Shown: positions 6,709 to 12,523 of the stretch, piece by piece
Numbering within the stretch: the stretch's first letter is position 1
Layout: the number at the start of each line of letters is the position of its first letter
From: Pseudomonadota bacterium
GTDB lineage: Bacteria > Pseudomonadota > Gammaproteobacteria > Burkholderiales > Thiobacillaceae
Length of the DNA stretch: 14,573 nt
NCBI GenBank assembly: GCA_021791235.1
Contig: JAJYXA010000124.1
Location: forward strand, 1-14,573
Direction: 5' to 3'
Translations under genes and position numbers: made by a program
Notes under the pieces: model-generated
The model's database searches: none
Seen by the model: the letters and a program-made list of their open reading frames with translations, nothing else
What the model was told of the DNA's origin: nothing

Positions 6709-8148
6709 TCAACGCAGGTGAGCCGGCGCTTCGAGCGGGGTGCGGTGCGCCTGTTCGCTGTGCAGTTCGGGCTGATACCAGCCGAGTTTTTCGCGCAGCT
6801 TGACGACGTTGCCGACGATGATGAGGGTGGGCGCCTTGAGTCCGGCCTGCTCGGCCAGCGCCGGCAGCGTGGTGAGGTCGCCGGTGACGACGCGCTGGGT
6901 GGGCAGCGTGCCATGCTGGATGATGGCGGCCGGGGTGTCGGGCATCAGGCCGTGCTTGATCAGCGCCTCGCACAGCAGCGGCAGCCCTTTCAACCCCATG
7001 TAGATGACAATGGTCTGGTCTTGCCGCGCAATGCCTTCCCAGTTCATGTTGAAGGTGTTTTCCTTCAGGTGGCCGGTGACGAAGGCGACCGACTGCGCGT
7101 AGTCGCGGTGGGTGAGCGGGATGCCCGCGTAGGACGCCACGCCGGCCGCCGCGGTGATGCCGGGCACCACCTGGAACGGCACGCCGTGCTCGACCAGGGT
7201 TTCGATTTCCTCGCCGCCGCGGCCGAAGATGAAGGGGTCGCCCCCCTTCAGGCGCAGCGTGCGCTTGCCTTCCTTGGCCAGGCGCACCAGCATGAGGTTG
7301 ATCTCTTCCTGCGGCACCGCGTGGTCGTCGCGTTCCTTGCCGACGTAGACGCGCTCGGCGTCGCGCCGGCACATGTCGAGGATCGGTTGCGAGACGAGGC
7401 GGTCGTAGACGATGACATCGGCCTGCTGCATCAGGCGCAGCGCGCGGAAGGTCAGCAGGTCTGGGTTGCCGGGACCGGCGCCGACCAGATACACCTCGCC
7501 GCGGGGGATGTCGTGGGAGGCTGAGTCCTTGATCATGGCGTCGAGCTGGGCCCCGGCTTCGGCATCACGGCCGGAGAACACCATTTCGGCGACCGGCGAG
7601 AGGAACACTTTTTCCCAGAAGGCACGGCGCTGCTCCGGCTTGATCGCCGCTCGCACGCGGTCCTTGTAGCGCGATGCCAGCGCGCTGAGGCGACCGTAGG
7701 CCGCAGGGATCAGGGTTTCCAGCCGCGCGCGCAGCATGCGCGCGAGCACCGGCGATTCGCCGCCGCTGGAAACCGCCACCATGATCGGCGAGCGGTCGAT
7801 GATCGACGGCAGGATGAAGCTGCACAGCGCGGGCTTGTCGGCGACATTCACCGGGATGTGGCGCGCGCGCGCCGCATCGGCGATGACTTTGGCAGTTGCC
7901 GCCTCTTCCTCCACCACGATCACCGCGTCCTTGCCGTCGAGCAGGTCTGGCGTAAACGCCTCCGCGATGCGTTTCAGGTGATCGGCATGCGGCAGGCGTT
8001 CGAACCCCTCGTGCAAGGCGGGCGCAGCGACATCAACGTACGCGCCGGCGCGCAGCAGCAGTTCGGCCTTGCGCGCGGCAGTCTCGGAGCCGCCCACCAC
8101 CAGGCAGTGGCGGTCGCGCAGATCGAGGAAGATGGGCAGGTAGTTCAT
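6709..8148 (-). CDS. cysG: Siroheme synthase (trifunctional CysG)
   Basis: This 479-residue protein makes siroheme from uroporphyrinogen III by two SAM-dependent methylations, NAD-dependent dehydrogenation and ferrochelation. The N-terminal dehydrogenase/ferrochelatase half (about 1-205) begins MNYLPIFLDLRDRHCLVVGG with the NAD-binding SETAARKAELLL, and carries the VSSGGESPVLARMLRARLE segment. The C-terminal methyltransferase half carries LVGAGPGNPDLLTFRALRL near 220, VIVYDRLVS, GGDPFIFGRGGEE near 300, and PGITAAAGVASYAGIPLTHR. Length matches E. coli CysG (457) with a short C-terminal tail. It starts four bases after the dsrR stop, so it is very likely co-transcribed with dsrNR. Siroheme is the precursor of the rDsrAB cofactor, which explains its place in the operon; it may also serve assimilatory sulfite or nitrite reductases. 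Confidence 0.96.
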   Translation of the reverse strand: MNYLPIFLDLRDRHCLVVGGSETAARKAELLLRAGAYVDVAAPALHEGFERLPHADHLKRIAEAFTPDLLDGKDAVIVVEEEAATAKVIADAARARHIPVNVADKPALCSFILPSIIDRSPIMVAVSSGGESPVLARMLRARLETLIPAAYGRLSALASRYKDRVRAAIKPEQRRAFWEKVFLSPVAEMVFSGRDAEAGAQLDAMIKDSASHDIPRGEVYLVGAGPGNPDLLTFRALRLMQQADVIVYDRLVSQPILDMCRRDAERVYVGKERDDHAVPQEEINLMLVRLAKEGKRTLRLKGGDPFIFGRGGEEIETLVEHGVPFQVVPGITAAAGVASYAGIPLTHRDYAQSVAFVTGHLKENTFNMNWEGIARQDQTIVIYMGLKGLPLLCEALIKHGLMPDTPAAIIQHGTLPTQRVVTGDLTTLPALAEQAGLKAPTLIIVGNVVKLREKLGWYQPELHSEQAHRTPLEAPAHLR

Positions 8149-8152
8149 GGGT

Positions 8153-8488
8153 TCACTCGGCGGGAGCGGATTCGTCGCCAGACTCGGCGGGCCCGTCTTC
8201 TGCTGAATAGGGCGGAATGAAAATGAAGCGCATGTCGCCCGGGCTCATTTCGACGAAATCGAGCGTCACCCCCTGCAGGTAGGGCGTGCTGGAGGCCGCG
8301 ATCAAAATCTCGATGCCGTTGACGACGAGGTGCTCGTCGGCTTCGCGCTCGATATCGAAACCCATGCCGTAGTTCACGCTGCCGTCGTCTTCCTGGTAAG
8401 CGGCGACGCGCAGGATCATCTCGAACACGTCGGGGTTGTTGTTGGCGACGCGAATCTGCGTAGCGGCGGCGTCGGTGATCTTGATCAT
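8153..8488 (-). CDS. dsrR: DsrR, cysteine-less IscA-like protein
   Basis: This 111-residue protein begins MIKITDAAATQIRVANNNPD and has the A-type carrier layout, with YGMGFDIEREADEHLVVNGIEILIA in the middle and LDFVEMSPGDMRFIFIPP towards the end. It contains no cysteine at all, so it cannot bind a cluster as IscA does. Loss of the three conserved cysteines is the known hallmark of DsrR in Allochromatium vinosum, where the protein is linked to expression of the dsr genes rather than to cluster assembly. An acidic, low-complexity tail (AEDGPAESGDESAPAE) ends the protein. A good Shine-Dalgarno sequence (AAGGA, seven bases before the ATG) fixes the start. It lies 19 bases after dsrN and four before cysG, the position expected in the dsr operon. 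Confidence 0.9.
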   Translation of the reverse strand: MIKITDAAATQIRVANNNPDVFEMILRVAAYQEDDGSVNYGMGFDIEREADEHLVVNGIEILIAASSTPYLQGVTLDFVEMSPGDMRFIFIPPYSAEDGPAESGDESAPAE

Positions 8489-8507
8489 GGTCGTGTCCTT
8501 GTGAAAA

Positions 8508-9890
8508 TTAGGCGGCAGCGCGCGCCTTGTGCGCGCGCACCTGGTTCAAAAACGGCGCGATCCAGCCCCGCGCGCCGGTGCCGCGGCGATGCACGTACGC
8601 GGCGAGCAGGTTGTGTTGCTGATAGCCGTCGTGCCGGCCATCGATGCCGTGACCGCGCGTCACCTGATACGCGTACATGGAGTCGGGCGGCAGGTTTTCC
8701 AGGCTGGAATAGTGAAATTCGTGCGCCGGGATGGGGGCGGTTTCCTGCCAGTGGTCGTCGCCGGTCGGCTGCAGGCGGGCGTAGCCCCGCCCAACCGGGC
8801 GCTCGTGCATCACCGTGTCGCCCGGCACCACGCCGACCATCTGCCGCGTCTGCCCCTGCCAGCTGAGGCTCTTCGACAGATACATCAGCCCGCCGCATTC
8901 GGCATAGGCGGGCAGTCCGGCTTCAATCGCGTCGCGAATCTGCGAGCGCAGCGCGGTGTTGGCTTCCAGTTCCTTCATGAACATTTCGGGGAAGCCGCCG
9001 CCGATGATGAGGCCGTCCACGTCCGGCAGCGCCGGCGCATGCAGGGTGTCGATGTCGACCAGTTCCACGTTGGCGGCGCGCAGGCTGTCGAGATCCTCGC
9101 TGTAGTAAAAACCGAAGGCCAGATCGCGCGCGATGCCGATGCGCACCCGTTCGGCAGACGTTGCCGTTTCAGTGGCAAGCGGGACGTCCAACTCCGGTGC
9201 ACTGTCGGCAATCGCCAGCAGCCGTTCGAGATCGACCTGCGCGGCCACGCGCTCGCCGACATGCCGGATCCGCGCGCGCGCGGCATCCTGCTCGTTGGCC
9301 GGAACCAGCCCCAGATGCCGTTCGGCGATCTGCATGCTGGCGTCGTGCTGCACCGCGCCGATCACCCCGACGTCGGTGTAATGCTCGATCACCGCGCGCA
9401 GCTTGGATTCGTGGCGGCTGCCGCCCAGATTGTTGAGAATGACGCCGGCAATGCGAATGTCGCGGTCGAACGCCTGGTAGCCGAGAATCAGCGGCGCCAC
9501 CCCGCGCGTCATGCCGCGCGCGTCGATCACCAGCACCACCGGCGCGCCCAGCAGCGTGGCCAGCGCCGCATTGCTGTTGCTGCCGTCGAGATCGAGGCCG
9601 TCATACAGGCCCTTGTTGCCTTCGATCAGGCTGATGCGCGCGCCCGCGGCACTGCGGGCAAACCGCCGCTCGATTTCGTCGCGCTGCATCATGTGGAAAT
9701 CGAGGTTGTAGCAGGGGCGCTGCGCCGCCATCCCCAACCACAGCGGATCGATGTAGTCGGGCCCTTTCTTGAATGGCTGCACCGCATGGCCGCGCGCATG
9801 CAGGGCGGCACACAAACCGAGGGTGAGCGTGGTCTTGCCGGACGATTTGTGCGCAGCCGAAATGAAGACGCGGGGCATACGATCTTTCAT
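8508..9890 (-). CDS. dsrN: DsrN, glutamine-dependent siroheme amidase (CobB/CbiA family)
   Basis: This 460-residue cytoplasmic enzyme resembles cobyrinic acid a,c-diamide synthase. In dsr operons it is held to amidate siroheme to the siroamide found in DsrAB, using glutamine and ATP. A P-loop ISAAHKSSGKTT lies at residues 10-21, followed by KGPDYIDPLWL and LIEGNKGLYDGLD. A class I glutamine amidotransferase domain fills the C-terminal half, with nucleophile Cys332 in YAECGGLMYL and late histidines in EFHYSS and AAYVHRRG. Two starts are possible: ATG 9890 (MKDRMPRVF), preceded by a GAGGA inside a hairpin, or ATG 9878 (MPRVF), which matches the usual family start. The whole start region is made of dispersed repeat copy B (9876-9931), so native translation signals were replaced. 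No other cobalamin genes are nearby, which favours DsrN over a cobalamin role. Confidence 0.9.
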   Translation of the reverse strand: MKDRMPRVFISAAHKSSGKTTLTLGLCAALHARGHAVQPFKKGPDYIDPLWLGMAAQRPCYNLDFHMMQRDEIERRFARSAAGARISLIEGNKGLYDGLDLDGSNSNAALATLLGAPVVLVIDARGMTRGVAPLILGYQAFDRDIRIAGVILNNLGGSRHESKLRAVIEHYTDVGVIGAVQHDASMQIAERHLGLVPANEQDAARARIRHVGERVAAQVDLERLLAIADSAPELDVPLATETATSAERVRIGIARDLAFGFYYSEDLDSLRAANVELVDIDTLHAPALPDVDGLIIGGGFPEMFMKELEANTALRSQIRDAIEAGLPAYAECGGLMYLSKSLSWQGQTRQMVGVVPGDTVMHERPVGRGYARLQPTGDDHWQETAPIPAHEFHYSSLENLPPDSMYAYQVTRGHGIDGRHDGYQQHNLLAAYVHRRGTGARGWIAPFLNQVRAHKARAAA

Positions 9891-9931
9891 GAGGATTTAT
9901 CCTCATAGAAAGTCGGAGTCCCCTTGTGGGG
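9876..9931 (-). repeat. Structured dispersed repeat, copy B (covers the dsrN start)
   Basis: The 56-bp relative of copy A (2701-2754) lies in the same orientation relative to the gene it touches. Minus-strand order is CCCC-ACAA-GGGG, CTCCGA, then a hairpin CTTTC-T-ATGAGGA / TAAA loop / TCCTCAT-GAAAG with one unpaired T, ending ATCGTATG. Flanks are identical to copy A across at least 26 bases on one side, while the inner stem differs at most positions yet stays fully paired and is one pair longer. The dsrN GAGGA and ATG lie in opposite arms of this stem. Confidence 0.87.
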
Positions 9932-9934
9932 CAT
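9887..9934 (-). CDS. Possible 15-codon leader peptide ahead of dsrN
   Basis: Within repeat copy B, an ATG at 9934-9932 opens the frame MPHKGTPTFYEDKSS, whose TGA overlaps the upstream dsrN ATG (ATGA at 9890-9887). A GGGG lies five bases before its ATG. The same frame of copy A is the one used inside nifJ. Ribosomes on this leader would melt the hairpin holding the dsrN GAGGA and ATG, so translational coupling is conceivable. It may equally be a chance frame in a repeat. Confidence 0.3.
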   Translation of the reverse strand: MPHKGTPTFYEDKSS

Positions 9935-9987
9935 GAAAGCCCCGCGCGCGTCAGGATGGTTCAGGGAAGATGCCGAGGTGGCTTGCT

Positions 9988-10036
9988 GGTTCATGCCGGC
10001 CACTCCCCTGCCTGGCCATGGCCGGCAGGTTCATGC
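9988..10036. repeat. Short direct repeat with central GC palindrome between dsrP and dsrN
   Basis: GGTTCATGC occurs at 9988-9996 and again at 10028-10036. Between the copies lies a palindrome around GGCCATGGCC, extended on the right by GGCA. Together with repeat copy B this fills the 148-base dsrP-dsrN gap, the largest in the operon. It could act as an mRNA processing or partial termination point; there is no T-run. A 27-codon frame (10034-9951) crosses it but has no support. Confidence 0.35.
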
Positions 10037-10038
10037 AA

Positions 10039-11241
10039 TCAGTGTTCCAGCTTGGCGACGGTGGCGTCGTCCAGGCTGGCCGGCAGCAGGCGCAGCACCT
10101 TGATCGCAAAGGTGGTCACCAGCAATGCGATCGCCACGCCGCCGAGGCCAAGGAACAGTTCGGGCACGCTGGGCGTGTAGCCGTGCACTTCGCCGTCGAA
10201 GAAACTGCTCTTCTCGGCGAGGCCGGGGAACATGTCCAGCGGGTACGCCTGCGCACCGATGATGGTGACGTACATCTGCGACACGCCGCCGAGGATGACG
10301 AGGGCACACGCAATCATGATCCACATGCGCTGCCTGCCCAGGCCGCTCAGCAGAATGACCAGCGGCGCCACGCCGCCGATGACGATCTGCCCCACCCAGA
10401 ACAGCGCGGTGAAGATGCCGCCGTCGCGCAGGATGAAGGCTTCAACCGCGTGATAGCGGGTGAAGTAGAGGTTGGTCATGTGGTGGACGACGACGAAGTA
10501 CAGCACCGCCGCGACGAACACCGCGAGCAGGTTCTTCAGGCGCATCATCACCGCATCGCCCAGCGGCCGGCCGGTCCAGGCGTAGGCCGCGGCCAGCACC
10601 ATCAGGTAGATCGCCAGGCCGTAGGCGAACGACATGATGATGAACATCGGCGCCAGCATGGCGGTGCCGTACAGTTCACGCGCAATCAGGAAGCCGAACA
10701 GCGAGCCGGTACCGGTCGTCAGGATCAGACGCCAGATGAAGGCCGCGGTGCCCGCCGCCTTGGAGTAGGTCTTGACGCTGCGGTCCAGCATGGTCCACAG
10801 GTAAGCCCCCACCAGCACGAAGAAGCCGGAATACAGGAACACGTTCCAGGTGAACATCGACTTGAAGTTGAAGTGCGTCATCGCCACGATCAGGCGGTCG
10901 GAACGACCGAGGTCGAGCACCAGCACCAGCAGGCCGCCCAGCATCAGCGCCAGCGACAGGATCGCCGACAGCGGCGCCAGCGGCTTGTACATCGGCTTGT
11001 TGAACACCGAGGCGATCGAAGCGACGTTCAGCGCACCGGACGCCGCCACGATCAGGAACACCGCAAACACGTGCGGCAGGCCCCAGACGATCTGGTTGTC
11101 CATGCCGGTCACGACGTGGCCGTAGTGGTGCATGGTGTTCCAGGCCAGCGCGCCGAACAGGACGAAGAGGCCGAGGCCCCCGAACAGCAGCCAGTATTTC
11201 AGGCTGCTGCCCTCTACTTCGCGGAAGGTGATGCTTGCCAT
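10039..11241 (-). CDS. dsrP: DsrP, NrfD-like membrane subunit of the DsrMKJOP complex
   Basis: This 400-residue integral membrane protein of the NrfD/PsrC family is the quinone-interacting subunit of the DsrMKJOP complex. About ten hydrophobic segments are visible, starting with YWLLFGGLGLFVLFGALAW near residue 16 and ending with a helix at about 365-385. Family-typical stretches include WGLPHVFAVFLI, LVLDLGRSDR, MFTWNVFLYSGFF and YGTAMLAPMFIIMSFAYGLA. No signal peptide is needed or seen. It starts six bases after the dsrO stop (no strong Shine-Dalgarno), consistent with coupled expression of the membrane and periplasmic subunits. The complex is thought to exchange electrons between the quinone pool or periplasm and the cytoplasmic DsrC/DsrAB side. 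Confidence 0.93.
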   Translation of the reverse strand: MASITFREVEGSSLKYWLLFGGLGLFVLFGALAWNTMHHYGHVVTGMDNQIVWGLPHVFAVFLIVAASGALNVASIASVFNKPMYKPLAPLSAILSLALMLGGLLVLVLDLGRSDRLIVAMTHFNFKSMFTWNVFLYSGFFVLVGAYLWTMLDRSVKTYSKAAGTAAFIWRLILTTGTGSLFGFLIARELYGTAMLAPMFIIMSFAYGLAIYLMVLAAAYAWTGRPLGDAVMMRLKNLLAVFVAAVLYFVVVHHMTNLYFTRYHAVEAFILRDGGIFTALFWVGQIVIGGVAPLVILLSGLGRQRMWIMIACALVILGGVSQMYVTIIGAQAYPLDMFPGLAEKSSFFDGEVHGYTPSVPELFLGLGGVAIALLVTTFAIKVLRLLPASLDDATVAKLEH

Positions 11242-11247
11242 GTTGAT

Positions 11248-12024
11248 TTAGATTCCGTGATAGCGAATGCCAAGGTTGAGATTCAGGTCCGCACGCACCT
11301 GCTTGGTCGGCAGCTCGCGCAAGCGCCTGGAAATCTCGCTTTCGGGGTCGTTCATGTCGCCGAACAGCAGGGCGTCGTGGCCGGCGGCGGTGCACGCCTC
11401 GGCACACGCGGTGTTGCCGTCGCCGCGATCCACCTTCTGCACGCACAGGGTGCACGATTCGACGCAGCCGATGCCGCGCGGCACATCCGGCTTCTGGGTG
11501 TCGTTCAGCGGCTCGTGCACCAGCGAGCGCGCCTTGTAGGGGCAGGCCATCATGCAGTAGCGGCAGCCGATGCAGGTGTGGCGGTTGACCAGCACGATGC
11601 CGTCGGCACGCTTGAACGACGCGCCGGTCGGGCAGACGTCCACGCACGGCGGCTCGGCGCAGTGCTGGCACATCATCGGCAGGCTGGTTTCCATCTGCGT
11701 CAGCGGATCCTGCAGTTCGAGCTTGCGGATCCACTGCGGCGCCTGCCTGGGATGCGCGCTTTCCGCCACCGGCGTCCAGCCGTTTTCGGTGCTGCACGCG
11801 GTGACGCACTCATTGCAGCCGGTCGCGCACCTGGTCGCATCGACCAGCATGCCCCAGCGCACGGCGCTGCTGGCGGCCTGGTCTTCCGGACGGCCATGCG
11901 CCACTTCGACCAGCATCACGCCGGGGGCTATCGCCAGACCCGCGGCTGCCGCGGCGGCGCCGACAAAACGGCGACGATCACGGGATTCAGGTGCCTGGTC
12001 AGACATTGGTTTCAGCTCACTCAT
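11248..12024 (-). CDS. dsrO: DsrO, Tat-exported ferredoxin-like iron-sulfur subunit
   Basis: This 258-residue periplasmic subunit of DsrMKJOP carries several 4Fe-4S clusters. A twin-arginine signal is clear: R17-R19 followed by FVGAAAAAAGLAIAPG. Four cysteine clusters follow: CATGCNECVTAC (66-77), CQHCAEPPCVDVCP, CIGCRYCMMACP, and a spread-out CVESCTLC...CAEAC group. This is the layout of NrfC/DmsB-type proteins that pair with NrfD-type membrane subunits, here DsrP. Its ATG overlaps the dsrJ stop (ATGA), implying translational coupling; a second ATG six codons downstream (MSDQAP) is also usable and keeps the Tat signal. The protein hands electrons between the DsrJ/DsrP side and the quinone pool, as inferred from the family. 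Confidence 0.94.
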   Translation of the reverse strand: MSELKPMSDQAPESRDRRRFVGAAAAAAGLAIAPGVMLVEVAHGRPEDQAASSAVRWGMLVDATRCATGCNECVTACSTENGWTPVAESAHPRQAPQWIRKLELQDPLTQMETSLPMMCQHCAEPPCVDVCPTGASFKRADGIVLVNRHTCIGCRYCMMACPYKARSLVHEPLNDTQKPDVPRGIGCVESCTLCVQKVDRGDGNTACAEACTAAGHDALLFGDMNDPESEISRRLRELPTKQVRADLNLNLGIRYHGI

Positions 12025-12509
12025 TGGGCAATCCTTGCCATCTCTTCCGCACTGACTTTGTTTGTCGCCTGTGCGGCAAGCTTGTGCTTGTAATGCGCCG
12101 TTTCAGCATTCAGCGGATGCATCGCCGCCGAGCCTTGCGGCTTGGTCGAGTGGCAATCGAAGCAATCGATTTTCACTGCCGCATAGCTGTGGCAGCTCAC
12201 GCAAAAATCGTCCTTGGCGGCCGCGACGCTGCCCGTCTTCTCGCTGGCATGGCAGTTGATGCACTCCTTGAGGCTGTGCTTCTTGGTGCGGATGCCGTCG
12301 ATCACGGTTTCATCGCGTTGGTGATTCAGGATCGTCATGTGGTTGCGCCGCATGATGTCGGTGGGTTCCACGCACTGCTCGCCCTTGACGGCCTTCGTGA
12401 TCGCCGGTTTGGGGGCGCCGCCGGCCTTGGCGGGCCGGGCATCGGAGCCGGCCCAGGCCAGGGCAGCCATCGTCAGCACGGCAGCACCCAGCGCCAGGAG
12501 GCGTTTCAT
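12021..12509 (-). CDS. dsrJ: DsrJ, triheme cytochrome c of the DsrMKJOP complex
   Basis: From ATG 12509 the protein has 162 residues. It begins MKRLLALGAAVLTMAALAWA, a typical Sec signal peptide or membrane anchor. Three CXXCH heme sites follow: CINCH (83-87), CVSCH (103-107) and CFDCH (116-120). Cys46 in GEQCVEPTDIM is not part of a heme motif; in A. vinosum DsrJ the residue with this number ligates one heme together with a histidine, and its conservation supports both the call and this start. A GTG four codons upstream (12521) would extend the frame, but the ATG has a GGA five bases before it and gives the better signal peptide. It starts 14 bases after the dsrL stop and overlaps dsrO by four bases. 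DsrJ acts in the periplasm. Confidence 0.93.
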   Translation of the reverse strand: MKRLLALGAAVLTMAALAWAGSDARPAKAGGAPKPAITKAVKGEQCVEPTDIMRRNHMTILNHQRDETVIDGIRTKKHSLKECINCHASEKTGSVAAAKDDFCVSCHSYAAVKIDCFDCHSTKPQGSAAMHPLNAETAHYKHKLAAQATNKVSAEEMARIAQ

Positions 12510-12523
12510 TTTTCCGGCCACGC

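Noticed and set aside
8508..9890. Cobalamin biosynthesis role (cobB/cbiA) for the amidotransferase gene
   Set aside because: The fold is shared, but its position between dsrP and dsrR and the absence of other cobalamin genes point to DsrN.
9951..10034. A 27-codon frame five bases after the dsrP stop (starts MNLPAMARQG)
   Set aside because: No ribosome binding site or recognisable sequence, and it spans a palindrome and direct repeats; more likely spacer.
9970..12093. A 707-codon plus-strand frame opposite dsrP and dsrO
   Set aside because: Its His/Gln/Arg-rich low-complexity product arises from the antisense of membrane and cysteine-rich genes. The opposite strand has clear DsrP and DsrO with operon spacing.
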